Below are positions 1 to 12,388 of a stretch of 64,000 bases of DNA, one piece after another (the first letter of the stretch is position 1; every line of letters starts with the position of its first letter). The notes under the pieces were generated by a model that saw only the letters and a program-made list of their open reading frames with translations, ran no database searches and was not told where the DNA came from. Position numbers and translations under genes: made by a program. Source of the DNA: Ceraceosorus guamensis. Taxonomy: Eukaryota; Basidiomycota; Exobasidiomycetes; Ceraceosorales; Ceraceosoraceae. The DNA is taken from assembly GCF_003144195.1 (NCBI RefSeq), contig NW_020290003.1, forward strand, positions 248,001 to 312,000, in the 5' to 3' direction.

Positions 1-2301
1 TTTGCTTTTGTCCGCCTCGAGCATGCGCAGGTGATGGTCATCGCCACCAGATTCGGAGCCGTGATGGCTGATGACCTCCATGGAAGGTACTCGGATGGAT
101 GCTCGCAACTCTTGTATCGTGATTCCAGGTCCGTCTGGCGCTTCCTGCTGGCGTTTCTTTGCGAGTTTGGCATAATGCAACCCGCCTGGCAGATGACAGG
201 CCAAACGGCGTCAGCGATAGAGTCTACAGAGCGCATGCGTCAATTACGTCTCTACTCACAAGCATTGCACACAGTCCGAGGGCCATCCGGCCCTCTTCTC
301 CATTCTGGCGTGTCGACGATAAAGCAGCAGCCGCAAAGGGCGGGAGCGGCAGCGCGGCTTCGTTTGCGGTACTTTGCGCTCGGCTCCTGACCTTGAGCCG
401 GCATGCGCTGAAGAGCTGATTCGGGTCCAATTTCCTCGGGCTTGTGGGACGGGTAGCCAGCAGCTGACGGATGTCTATGAGCACCTGCATCGAGGTACTC
501 CGCGTGTCGACCATAGTGGTCGTTGTAATGATCAGGGGCGAAGGATGACGCGCCTGAATGCGCTTCGTGAGGCAGCGCTGGCCTGGCATCATCGCCTCGG
601 CCGTGCAAGCCGTAAGCCGGATGCGCCCCGTGCACAACGGCGCGTGGAGGGTAGTCATCGTAGCTCGTGTGGCTCCTTTGGTGACCGTCCGGCACGCCTC
701 TTGCATGTGCATTGACAAGACGTGGCTCTTCATGCGGATGGACGAGACGAGAGCCAGCCATCTCAGGTAGAACACGAGCATCCAGCCAACGATCTGCAAA
801 GGGGCTTTGGCGGCGTGACATCGCTGGCTCTTGCGGGTGCCCTGCACGCTGCGCTGCGAGCCACTCCTCAGCCTTTGCATCTCCTTTGCCGTTAGCTGGG
901 GGGACTGGTGGCTCATTGACCTGCCCGTCTGATTTCCGGGGTCGCGAATCCCAGATGCTTCCTTGCGGAGGTCGGAAAGGTGGAGGCGACCGTGGCGTCG
1001 CGAGGGCGCGCCCAGGAGGTGGCAGCGCGGACTTTGGCGCAGAGCTGATCACAGGGGCACCTGCTCCTTGCCTCTTCTGGGCTCCAATGTGGTCGTCGTG
1101 ATCGATCGAGACCAACCTTGGCCCATGTCTGTCGTGCATTCCAAATGTGCCGCTCGTTGTTGGTGCTGGAATATTCACGGTGCGGCGTTGCGAGGCGGTG
1201 CGAGAGTCAGCAAGAGGCTTCTGACCTGCTCGTCCGTCCCTTGCACTAGCGGTCTCTGGCTCACCATCGCGTTCTGCGCGCTCTTGATGGTGGAGAGCCA
1301 CATGCTGCGCTCCGCGATCGTCGTACAGCTGTTGTCCTACGTGCAAGGATCTGATAAGATCGTGTATTCTCGTCGAGTGATTAGACATTGCGTGTGCTTG
1401 CGCTTTAGTCGGCTCGCTTGACGCATCAAGCGAGTGCTGAGCCGCGTGGATCAGACGGTTGGCGTGCTCAATGATCTAGAGAGAAAAGTAGCCAGTGCTT
1501 TCATCAGCTCAAGGTGCGCACAAGTTGCCCTGACAAGATTACACTCACCTCTTCCAAGCGGTCAGCAGTGCGTGCACCCAAGTCGTAGCGACGGAGCGGT
1601 ATTTGTGGAGCCGTGGCAAAGCGATCGCGCAGAGGTCGATCAGAGACATCGGCCATGGAGACATCTTCTTCGGTGCGCGAGGCCAGTGCCTCTGCATGGC
1701 TGTGCGCATCCAGAACACGTCGAGCAGAGGCTTCGTCAAAAGTCGAGGGGCGATCTCGCGGATCTGACTTGACACCGTGAGGTCCTCGCACAAGCATTCG
1801 CTCGTCCACGGATCTAGGCGAGTGAGGCGCCCGCTCTGCTTGGGTATGAGTTGGGCGATTTGCAGTATTATTTGGGTCTTGTTTCTTGTGCTGGCCAAAC
1901 GACGCCCCTGCATGCTGCATTTGGCGACCGTCGACTGACATTGGTCTGGAGCCAGCTCGAGGGGAAGCGTTTGATTTCGGTCCAGACACTTGCGGCTCAA
2001 TGGCTTCTGGCTTACACAATACGCTACCGCTACTGCTCGGGGTGCTCGCCCTAGTACCAAGTGGCGGCAACGTGGGCTTTGCAGATGGATTGAAGAGGGG
2101 GTCGCTCCGAGATGCGGGCCTGGAACCGCTCAAGAGCTCCGTCGACCCTGGCAGAGAGGAGGGGTCGACGTTGCGGCTGAGCAGCAAAGGTGGCAGCTTG
2201 AGATCTGATGTCGAGCTCATTCTGAACGCTTCCGTGTCAAAGGGCCCCAACGAACCTGGGACTCTATGAGATGAGCTGAAGCTTTGTGAGAGTGCAAGCA
2301 T
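1..2301 (-). CDS. GATA-type zinc-finger transcription factor (3' end outside window)
   Basis: Exons on the minus strand: 2301-1549, 1475-260 and 185-1, the last running off the window. Introns of 73 and 74 nt have GTGAGT donors and keep phase. The start is the ATG at 2301. The first ~655 residues are mostly low-complexity Ser/Pro/His/Arg sequence, with a short helical stretch around the first splice junction (DRLEEIIEHANRLIHAAQHS). The zinc finger spans exons 2 and 3: CGCC, then 18 residues including TPEWRRGPDGPRT, then CNACGLHYAKLAKKR. It is therefore a C-X2-C-X18-C-X2-C finger with a basic tail, expected to bind GATA sites in the nucleus. The X18 loop separates it from the X17 fungal nitrogen regulators and is also found in white-collar-type and plant-type fingers. 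Which pathway it controls cannot be told from the sequence. The family call is firm; the exact paralogue is unknown. Confidence 0.85.
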
Positions 2302-5165
2302 GGAAGTCTAAGCTGCTGTGAGTGGTTGGGATGCTAGTTCCGTGGCCGGGTGGCGCTCAAACGGAAAGCGAATTTATCTGTCCCGAAATTTGAGTGCTAC
2401 GGCGCAGCGATGAGGATGTTGCCAGCGTACGTAGTCGGGTAACGGCCTGTGATGGCCGCGAGTAGAAGGTGTGTACGCGTCGAGACACAGGCTGTGAATG
2501 GTGCGGAGCTGCGGAGACCGAGGCTGCTCGTCGTGAGGGGCCGTTCAACAGTTTCGAGTGACGAGAATGTTTGGCGCCGCACAGTGCCGGAGGTGCGGAT
2601 AGATTCAAGATTGCGCTGTCCAGACCCGATCGCAATCAGCCAAAACAATTCTCTAAGCTTGCCTCAGTGCCTGTCCTTATGTTGCGGGCAAGTCAAAGCC
2701 GCACGATATACGGTCCCGCGGATTGTAGGTGTCGCAAATCGAGGCGCACAGTGCTGCCTTGATGACGGCTGTGCTCGTGATTGCTGCCGCAGACTTGGTA
2801 ATCGTGTCGACTCCTTGCGACCAGCAGGAAGCTCCTGAAGGGTTTTCGGAATCTGAGTGTCGCAGTGCGTTGGCGCAATCTGCGAAGCTGTAGCTTGGCA
2901 GGCAGAATCAGCAGCCGCTCTTGAATCAGTCGCGTCCGTGATGCGGTGCGGTACAAGCGCTACACCGACGGAGTGGTCGCGGTGCAGACGCTGAAAGGTG
3001 AAAGGTGAACTTGGCAGCCCACGTAGATTGAAAGAGGGGCAGATCGCGTGGCAATTAGCGCAGTCGGCTGACAGGTCGAAATTTAACGCTCCCGTGGTCA
3101 AAGGTCCCGAGTGTGAGTGATGCTGGGTGATTGCAATTGCTGAATGAGCGCCGCAAACCCAGCGTCTTGCAAGACTGCACAATTTCCTGATTGGTGAATT
3201 CGGGGCCGGGGCGCAGTCACAGTGCAGGCCTCAACGTGAAGTGAAACGTTGCAGATGCGTGGCGTGTGGTTGTTACGCTATAGTGACCGATCCGATCGAT
3301 CCAATAGCAAGGCGTTGATCGCGAGACAATCACAAAGGATTGAGTCTTGAGTTTGCCGATGAGTGTGCCGATGCTGACAGGTCTTGCTCCTGGCAGGCGG
3401 GCGATGTACGCCAGAGTCAATACGGCAACCTGAGATAAGCCGAGGCTCTTTCCTGTGGTCGCGTTTCTAGTCTGGCAATACTTCTTGCTCTTCGAGCGGA
3501 GCGCGCCTTCCCGTGGCGCTATACAGTGGCTTTGCACCTCGGAGCTCCCTTGCGACGATGGACTATGCAGACTCGAGATACGTCGAGGAATTGGGTCAGG
3601 TGATGCTCCACCTGTCTGCCCTCAAGTATCTACAGGCGATGTCGGGGAACTTCCGGCCCGTCCGGCGGGAAGCGGTGCTCTGCGCCTCGGCCAAGGCGAT
3701 TTGAGGTGCGTGGGTCGTCTGTTTTAGACAGAAGTGGTGCCGAATGCACTCACGAACCGGAATGAGACTGTGCGCAGTCAACAATCGTGGCAGAAAAGAT
3801 GCAGTCGCGACTTATAGGTGCCTGAGAGAAGACAAACAAGTGGCTGATGGAAATGGCGACCTGATGAGGGTGATAGATTGGGTGAACGAGGTGGGTGGGC
3901 GCGTCGCTGCTGCTGGGCCAGGTGGCAGGTGCGACAAATTCAGGTGAAGTATTTGAGGGCTGACTCATCCAAAGTTGGCCCCCTTTGTGATCACGGGAGT
4001 GACTGAACTTCAAATGACTTGGCGGGATCGGAGCCGACGTCAGCCAGCGACGAAGGGAGAGGTCGAGAAGGGGGATCGCTTATAGAACTGCGGTATTGGA
4101 GCGGGGTAAATCAGGAGATGACAAGGGCGGCGCGAGGGCGATCCAGTCCCTGATGATCGCGGTCGCAGCTGAGCTTCGGGGCGATGTGTTTGCTCGCAGG
4201 TGAGACGCCAAGCATAGAGCGGCAACGAAGCGTTCGAGGTTCGTGGCTGTCGTCTAGGCGAGGAAAGGCGTGGTTCGATCGGTCATCTTAAGAAGAGGTG
4301 TTGGAACAGACGAGCGGGCAAACAAGCGGGCACCAAACCACGAATGGTCGTCTGAGAGAGGAGTGAAGTGGGTGCAAATGCGAGACACCTACGGAACTCA
4401 GACGGCGTCGCTTCCAACCCCGATCGTGCTAAAGATAGACAAGCCAGATGGAGGTCCAGCTATAGCTGTGCTGCATTCAGCGATTTGCTGGGCAAACCGG
4501 AAGAAATCACGATTGCAGCCTGTCGTCTTCATCAGCGATCTGCCGCCCATCGCTGCTACAGCAGCATCCGCCAGCAGGGCTGCCGAGCTGCCTCGATGCA
4601 TGAATACCGGTATCGGCTGCGCGCCCTACTCTTCGATCATGCTTCGCCGCGCGGAGCCAAGGCGGCCGCGGGAGAAAAGCGAGCAGCATCGTGCATGCTG
4701 TGCAGCCTAGCTTTGCCCTCCTTCACCTGTGCTAGTCGGCAGTGGCGGGATGGAGGGCCCGGCCGCTGTCTCTGCCGTGATCAGATGCCGCGCAAGCCTA
4801 GGGCCAATTATAAGTCCATGCTGCAGAACGTAGCGCGCCCACGCCTCCGCGGAGCAGCAGAAGCAGAGACATGCGCTTAGGTGCCGCCTCGTGGATCTGC
4901 TCATCATCGGCGCTGCACTCATGACTTGAGCTGCAATCGGCCAACGATGCAGCACAAGCGGTGTTCTGCGTTTCGGTGCTTGCCAGTGCAGTTCAGCGCC
5001 CTGCACCCACCGTAAAACCACCACTGCACGTATAGCGCTTGCCCTGGAATATCAGGCCTCTCCACGCGCGGCGTGGATCACTGCTGCTGTGTGCACACAG
5101 CTTGGCTTTTCAAATTCAACCGCCAGATCGCGATCGGCCCATTCTCCGGCGTTTGACACATGCAA

Positions 5166-5216
5166 GGCTCAGCGACGTTAAACGAATACTATCATCATCA
5201 TCATCATGGCTCAGCG
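5166..5216 (-). repeat. Motif copy plus ATC microsatellite between 9-bp direct repeats
   Basis: The dispersed motif is present in reverse orientation at 5171-5189 (AGCGACGTTAAACGAATAC) and runs straight into an ATC-type microsatellite ending near 5207. The word GGCTCAGCG occurs at 5166-5174 and again at 5208-5216, immediately flanking the motif-plus-tail. This looks like a target-site duplication around a roughly 33-bp insert. The left direct repeat overlaps the AGCG of the motif, so the exact border is ambiguous. Confidence 0.5.
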
Positions 5217-6275
5217 TGAGTGCGAGTGTCTCCCCTGGCGCTTGTTTCATCATGGCAGCGGGATGCAGACATTATTACGATCAGCACGAAGGAAGTTCAA
5301 CTTTGGCTACTCTCGACTGGTAGTGTGACACCTGGTCATGTGTCTCTCTAATTGTCTAAATTTCAGTTCGCACATCTCGCCGTTTTCCATGTTCCAAGAC
5401 GTGCATGGTAGCCAAACAATTCGTGAAGCATGGCTTTGTCGCGCGTTTACTCTGCCTCGGCGCATCAGCTCGTGCCGCATCTCTCGTGCAGGCTACAACA
5501 ACAGCACCTCCTCTTGTGCTTTCGTCATCGGCTGGGCGCAATCAGGCGATCCCACTCAACACACTTTGACTGCACAGAATCCAGCGCTGACCTTCCAATC
5601 TATGGCGGGGGACGTGGCACAAGACCTGATATATGATGAGTCAGTCGAGCGCCGGGTGCCAAGCCACAGTCCTGAGTGGGCAAGACTTGGCTCCACACAT
5701 GCATCATCAGCATCGAGATACGTCTGCGCCGCATCAGCGTAGCCGCCAGATTCAAGACGATGTTCACGATTGCTGTGAATGGCTGTGTCACTGCTGCATG
5801 CATGCGCTGCGATGTCGCGGGCCTCGGGCGGCTTCGGTGCTCTGCTGAGACTTCACACTCCATGCAGACTTCAAAGGTGTGTTGTAAGGACGCGTTATGA
5901 CGATTTTTACGTCGCGCTTACAGTGTGTTCAAGTGAATTTGTAGAAGAGAACGAAAGGTATATACAGGATCGAGGAACAAGAAGCTCTCAATATGTATAC
6001 TCGTCACACTCATCGAATTTGACTGACTGAGACCAGCGGAAATTCGGATGTACTTTCCCGCGGCTTGCGCTCTACCTTGCATGGGCGTGCTGCAGCTCAG
6101 CGATCGAGTATAGACGATTATCATGGCGCTCGTCTAGCCCGCACGATGAGAGCAGGTCGCAATAACCGATTCGCGCGGAGCCACCGACGAGGCCGCATCT
6201 CACGGCCGGAGGACAGGCATAACCTTACGCACAATGATGAGTGCTTGGATTCAAGATTGTCATTTCGTTGTCCGG

Positions 6276-6449
6276 GTATGGTGGTAGTATTCGTTTAGCC
6301 GTTTTATATAAAACGGCTAAACGAAACGAATACTACCATACCATACCACAGCCTCGTCAGCGCTCGGCTGAGCAGCCTTCCTCAAGGACAAAGTGCCTGC
6401 CTCTCGGCTGGTATGGTATGGTATGGTATTATTCGTTTAACGTCGCTAC
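6276..6449. repeat. Foldback cluster with GGTAT tails and motif copies
   Basis: A perfect 34-bp palindrome lies at 6291-6324 (half-site TCGTTTAGCCGTTTTAT), flanked on both sides by imperfect GTATGGT/ACCATAC arms. A second inverted repeat pairs CGAATACTACCATACCATAC near 6328-6347 with the GGTATGGTATGG run at 6410-6430. The run ends in a full motif copy, ATTCGTTTAACGTCGCTAC, at 6431-6449. All three arms share the order pentanucleotide tail, TATTCGTTTA, core, which suggests related copies nested or duplicated in place. Confidence 0.6.
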
Positions 6450-7942
6450 AAGCACCCGATTCGTCATTCGAAGGGTCGTCAAAGCAAGAACATGTTCACA
6501 ATAGGTAGTCAAACCTCGCCCTTCGCGTCTCTTTTTACGACGTTGCCGTTCAGCGACTCAAGTGGCGTCGGCCCTGGATTGAGCCAGTACACAAGTCGCG
6601 CTCATACTCACGGGCCGCCTGCACATGCGCGATTCGTAATTGGTCGGTGGAAGGGTTCCTGTTGTGAATATCATTGTGCAAAAATTCGTGCATCACGTCT
6701 ACAAGCACACACATCGAGTCGTAAGTGCTGCAGAGTGAGTGATTGATGTGTTCGTTTGGACGTATACAGCCCGTGCTGCGATGTGTCTAGGCCCATCAAC
6801 GGACGTCCGGCAAAAGCGGAGCTGCTTGATCCTTTTCCACACGACAAGGCCGCACGCGGAGCACCCACGGTCCTTGCAGCAGTTATGCCACGTACCGTAT
6901 GCGAAGGACTGATCGTCGGCATATATCCTCATCATCACTCACAGTGCTAGAGCTGCACATGTGTGGCTGAGACAGTGTTGCCGGTCGCGTCTCACGGACC
7001 TTTCCCGTCGGAACCGAGAATCCGGGCTCCACACGACTCAAAGCTGCAGTCCATCGTCGGACAGGCCTGGCTTGGGCCTGGTCCAGAACAAAGAGATGGA
7101 TGAGTCAAATGATCAGTCCGTCAAAGTGTCTGACGTCCGCGGCATTCAGAAATCGGCCAGAGGGTCTTGGAATCTGACCCTTCACTCGGGGATCGCACGT
7201 ACGCGCCGCGAGGAGCATGCAGGGCCTGCATCATGGCAAGTACGTGCGCACCCTCGTTCTCGTGCGATCTTCTGGCGTGGATCATCCTGCTTGCTCTGCT
7301 TCTCTGCCGGCATAGCGTCGGACATCTCTTGCTTGAGCTTGGCTCAAAATTGACAACTTGGCGGATGGAGGGAGATTTTGTTCCGATACTTACATCTCCG
7401 CATTCGTCCGTCTAAGCGAGGTTGCTAGCAGACGTCACGCAGACCCACTCAAAACTGTATCCACCTGAGTGAACCGCTCTAGCTGCGACGGAGTGGTTAA
7501 TACCGAAAGCGGGCAGGCAGCGCTTTCGCACGCTTCGAGATGTCGAGTCGGCTAAGACGTCGAGCCGACCTCCGGCTATATGTGCCTTCTTGGCCTTAGC
7601 TTAGGCGCAAACTAGCCAGCAGACTAAAATAGCGCCCGGCGAACAATCCCACAGCAGGGGCTAGGCGAGCAGATTGCGCGAGACAACTCGCAATTCTGCA
7701 GTGCAACTCACCACTGCTCACCTTGATGCACGCGAGCCGCGCGATTCTCCTCTCTCGCAGACGAGCGCACTGCCTGGGATCACGACGTACGCTCTGGCAG
7801 CGCTGACACCCGCGACGACTCAGTGAGTATAGGCGATTCTCGTGCATCGACCCGGGAGTTTGGTGGAGCCTGAAGAGTTTTTCCGATCTTGACGCGGCAT
7901 TTCTATACTCCGCTATACCACGTGCGTTCGTACATTCCTCTC

Positions 7943-8635
7943 TTCGTTTCACGTCGCTACGTACAGCATGAGTTATACACTGACGGCGTTGTGAGAAGAT
8001 CAAAAAAATATGGAAGGTGACAGACAATGGACGAGGTCAGGAGGGTCAAGTCGAACGTGTGCCAGGACTGTCGGGCTGATCAAGAGGGTAGCCATATTCA
8101 CATTCAGTCAGATCAAGCGCACTACTCTTGGCTTGTGTAGCAGTCTGTGAGATGGAAACGTAAGCAGGCGAGATGCGGTGCGCGTGATGATGCAGGTGAG
8201 CCCGATGCCCCTCGCATGTCGTCGTATTGTGATTCATGTTGGTCCGCATTGCATCTTGCTTTCTCGTTCGAGCCGAGGTGCATTCGTGATTTCCTCTTTT
8301 TGAGCACGAAGCGCCTTCCAAACGCAGATCTTGGATGCGGGACAGGCATGTCCTGCAGGCCTTGACACCCCACAAGAAGGGCATTTCTTAGTGAGACCGG
8401 GCCAAGCAATTTCAGAGGAGACGAAGACCAGACTCAGCTCGAGCCCGCGTGCTGGGACACAACAGTGCGAAGCATTTGGCCAGATCGATCTCTAAACGCA
8501 CTGAAGTAGCGCCAAAAACGGTCCTTTTGGCAGGAGCTTGGCAGCACGTCGATCCGACTCTGTGCTGTTCGAGCTTGAGCGTGATAGGGCATCGTTTGTC
8601 AGGGTGTACACTCCATGTACGAAGCGACGTTGAGA
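7943..8635. repeat. Inverted pair of extended motif copies (possible 0.69-kb element)
   Basis: A plus-strand copy at 7943-7986 (core TTCGTTTCACGTCGCTACGTA, then ACACTGACGG at 7977) faces a minus-strand copy at 8594-8635, which reads CAACGTCGCTTCGTACA and then CCTGACAAACG on the reverse strand. Both ends thus carry a ~35-40 bp imperfect terminal repeat pointing inward. The interior shows no transposase motif. No clear target-site duplication was seen. Confidence 0.4.
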
Positions 8636-8937
8636 ACAGATCAAATCAATGAAAGAGACCGACTTCGCTTCCTCGCTTGCGGCTGATGCCCTCTTGCATC
8701 CACAATTATCGAGACGCTCGATCTGGACGTTCGGCAACGGGAGTCCGGTATGCGGACGCTCGCACGACGAAGATGATGTGCAACGCCGCTACGTAAGCGG
8801 AGCAAATGCTGCATGGGAGTGGCAGCGGCAATCTCGCACCGCGTTGTGCAGCAAGCGGGCACACAATGTCAGCTTGCCAGAAGACTTCCGTCCGGCAGGA
8901 GTGAGTAAGTGAGTCGTGAGTCACGGTGATGTGTCAT

Positions 8938-8974
8938 TTCGACGTCGCTACGTACACGTGCACACTGACGGATC
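8938..8974 (+). repeat. Extended motif copy
   Basis: The core GACGTCGCTACGTACA is followed after about 14 bases by ACACTGACGG, the same two-part layout as at 7943 and 11906. It sits just before a small perfect hairpin (AGCCTTTGG-AAG-CCAAAGGCT, 8982-9002). Confidence 0.45.
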
Positions 8975-10905
8975 TACACGCAGCCTTTGGAAGCCAAAGG
9001 CTACTTCTATGGCCTCAAATCGCAAGGGGAAAGCGGAGTTCGTGAGCGCCAAACTCCACGATGCTCGACAAAGCACACCTTACGTTAGCTGAACATCATA
9101 TCGCCGAGATCAGCCAGCGCCAGAGATCTCCATCAGGACGAGCTGACAAGCTAGCACATCATATTTGAAACGCAGCCAATGAACCCGGCGTCTTCGCCAC
9201 GACACCATGACTCTCACCGCAAGAGGAAATGGCGACAGCGTGTCGTCGGCAAAGGTGGCGAGATTATGGACAGCTGAATCTCTCCATTGAGATGTTGAAG
9301 CCGGACTCACGACTGGGACTACCTCTGGTAGGACAACTCCGTTCGACACACTCAATCAGCGGATGTTGATGTGTCTGAAAATCACGAATTCCTTGCAAGG
9401 GGCATCGTTCGAGGTGGAAAACGCTTTGACGTACGGGAACATTTACAGGCCCGTTGCAGCTGATGCTGCCCTTGCATCTGTGCAGACGATCGCGTTTCCG
9501 AAGGATGGCCTGATGTCGCCTAATGTCTCTTTGCAGGCTGAGTGCAGCAGTCCTCGGTGTCGCTCTGGCGCGCTGGTCGAGAGCCACGTCTGTATGGGGT
9601 CGATTGGTGTTGTTGTTGTTATCATCGTTGTTATTGCTGCACTCTTTTCCTTCTCCAACCGCGAGGTTGAGTAAGGGAAGGCAATGAAAGTCATCGTCGA
9701 GCAATGTTCGACCGGTGCAGTCTTGATGCACCAGCGCACAGACTCTTGACTTTGGTCGGGCCATGTGGCGTGGTCACAAGTGACACAGTTCGATTCGAAC
9801 GAAGCGGTAAAAGCGCGCAGCGGCAAGTGCTGGTGACCGCTGCGGATACTGTCACCGGATCCGATGCTACACGAATTCCTGCAGCGGAAAGGTGGAGTGG
9901 ATGATTACGTTGATCGATCGATCAGTCCTGTTCCGTCTTGATATCTGTTCAATGCCAAAGGAGGTTCAGGTCCCTCTTGCATCGTGATTACTGCGACGTG
10001 ATAAATGACAGAGAAGGCCCATTTCTTTTGAACAGAAAGACAACGATCCATGCTCCGAAAGCGGAACGTAAAGGCAGGGCTCGGGTTGCTGCAGCGGCCA
10101 AGCCCGCTTGCGTTGGCATAGATCTGCGCAACATGCTCCGCTGCAAAGCCACGCAAGGCACCGAGACGCAGCAAGGAGCTCTCTTCGCGAAGCTTGGCAA
10201 GACGATGTGAAGCGCGTCCAGATTGCTGCTGCTAGCTCTCTGCACGACGAATGCTTTCAAGCTAGCGAAGAGCGATGCGTGCTCGGGTGGATGAACACCC
10301 TCAAGAGTCGCTTGATAAGGAATGGGTTGCAGCGGAGCTTATCTGCAACAAAGAGATCGCAGAGCAAGGACCTCAGACGACCCGTGGACGTGCTTCAGGG
10401 CGTGAGAAAGTTCGACCTCTCATTCGGAGAATTTCGTGGCCGCCATCAGGTTGATTTTGACGTAAGCGCTATAAATGGGGTCCGGTCAAGACATTGCTGA
10501 GGCGGTTGCGGCGAAGGCCAGGAGGCAACAGGGCTCGATGAAGCAGCAACCATCGAACAACGGCGAGCATACGCACCATCCACGCTCTTCCGTCACAGCC
10601 AGCGCCTAATCTGGAATCCGGCATGCAAGCATATCTGGTCTGCGCCTGCATGCTTCCCGCCCCGCATACTCGTGACTGTTGAGATATGCGAGATGAGACA
10701 TGCTAGCTGCGATGCTGACTCGACCTCAGATCCGTGATCAAGCAATACATTCATCCGCGATCCCTTGCTTCAACGTTCAAATTTGCTGGACAAGCAGTCG
10801 CGACCGTTCCAGTTCAGTCCGCGGCATGCAAAATCGAGCGCCAAAGCCAGCGGCTTGGTCGAGAATGCTTGGACGGATAATGTGACTACTCCTCTCTCAT
10901 GCTCG

Positions 10906-10979
10906 ACTGTGCATGCCCCTGATTCGACCAAAAGAACGCATGAGAGACTGTGCATGCCCCTGATTCGACCAAAAGAACG
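10906..10979 (+). repeat. Tandem duplication, period 41 bp
   Basis: A 33-bp sequence starting ACTGTGCATGCCCCTGATTC is present identically at 10906-10938 and 10947-10979, giving a 41-bp period. The spacer and left flank (CTCATGCTCG, GCATGAGAG) are partly inverted relative to each other. It lies outside any gene I can recognise. Confidence 0.85.
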
Positions 10980-11432
10980 TTTCATTGCGGCAACAAGGTC
11001 TTGTGACGGCAAGGCATGGCTTCGATGGATCCCAAAGATACTGGACATGGACGCGGCAGTCACGAGTTGGCCGTGAAACCCCCGGGTGGGCGGGCGCCGA
11101 GGCAGCAGTCTCATATGAGAGCCATGTAGAGCTCGAGCGCGCGAGCGCGCGAGCGCCTTAGTGACGGATCCGGAGCGCAAGCAGCACGGCCTGCCTTGAC
11201 CGCTGACGTATCCTCCATTATACAAGCCACCGCGATGACCAGAGCAAGACCTCGAAGGTCATGTGCGCAATAAGCAAGGGAAAGCACCGAGATGCGACCG
11301 CAATCTTCGGAGCCGAAGCGCGTCTGCTTGCTTATTTCAATTCCGAGTCGCGCCCCATGATGCAGACTCGATTGGCTCGTGAGTGAGTGACAAACAAGGC
11401 CTCTTTTCGCCTCTTTTGACAGATTGACTGAT

Positions 11433-11470
11433 GCGTTTAACGTCCCTCGTACATGGGTGACACACTCCCG
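11433..11470 (+). repeat. Diverged motif copy
   Basis: GCGTTTAACGTCCCTCGTAC at 11433-11452 differs from the consensus by a C for G in the GTCGCT core and a missing base. It is followed by GACACACTCC, comparable to the ACACTGACGG block of better copies. A GACTGATGC word lies directly upstream, as it does near the copy at 12021. Confidence 0.4.
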
Positions 11471-11904
11471 GGCTCTCAGTTGTGACGAAATAGGCGCCAG
11501 CTGGCGCAGCGGGACGTCTGAGGGATTTCGGTGATGGGAGGAGTTCCGTAGTGAGACCGGCATTTGCGTAGACGTCGAGTGGCGAATGAGCAAGTCAAGA
11601 TCGAGCAGCACGACCCGCGCGTGCAGCATATCGATTGAGGTCAGTGGCGCCATATTGCGTCAGATGCGAAGGTAGCGAGCACGCTTTGACGGAGAAGAGA
11701 AGAGCGGGGGACATGAGTAGTTGCGAGGCGACCTATCAGTCCACGACTCAGTCACTGCGAGCATCTGAACGGGCTTGCTGGAGGCGAGCATGGCGGTCGA
11801 TGTTGTAAATGAAGGCGCCACGATTGTGACGCGGGAATCTTCAATCGATCGCATGCCCGCGCTCCACCGTTGTAGTTTTGATTGATGCAGTAATTGTAAA
11901 TGTC

Positions 11905-12043
11905 TATTCGTTCGATGTCGCTTCGTATGTTTACGATTGTTGTGGGGTGTACACACTGACAGTCTTGTAACTTGGTGGCTCTTCGAAATGACAGAAACGT
12001 TCATGACTGATGCACGCCGTCGTAGGAAGCGACGTCAAACAAA
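11905..12043. repeat. Small inverted-repeat element (~139 bp, MITE-like)
   Basis: The left end TTCGTTCGATGTCGCTTCGTA (from 11907) and the reverse complement of the right end (about 12021-12041) agree at 17 of 21 positions and point inward. The left copy also has the second block ACACACTGACAG at 11951-11962. The interior is about 95 bp with no coding potential. I see no convincing target-site duplication. Size and structure fit a miniature non-autonomous DNA element. Confidence 0.45.
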
Positions 12044-12388
12044 TTGAACGACAGAAGGAACGAATCTCAAAGTCTGATGCAGCAATCCGTATTGAGATCA
12101 AGAAATCCTGTGGCGACTCGACCTTGTCATGCGCTCAACAACACAACATTCACCGCCGGCGAATTCTGGAGCTGCGGCCCGTCTAGCTGTGACGAATTGA
12201 CGTGTTGCGAATTCGTTCGTTGAGCAAATCACCAGCGATCACAATCGTGAATCAAAATGCTGCGAATTCAGAAAGTGCCGTCGACGCGAAACACGAAATC
12301 GCTCGTGACCAAAGCTGCATCGTCGACTATCAGCGTGACTGAGTGACTGACTGCTGACTGTATTTGCGGTCTGCTGATGCTGATGCAT

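Noticed and set aside
3559-3705. 48-codon plus-strand frame beginning MDYADSRYVEELGQ
   Set aside because: It has a fair start context and protein-like composition, but it is short and has no recognisable domain or supporting exon; kept only as a remote possibility.
9363-9674. 103-codon frame with a C-terminal hydrophobic segment
   Set aside because: The apparent membrane segment comes from a GTT microsatellite; no other sign of a gene.
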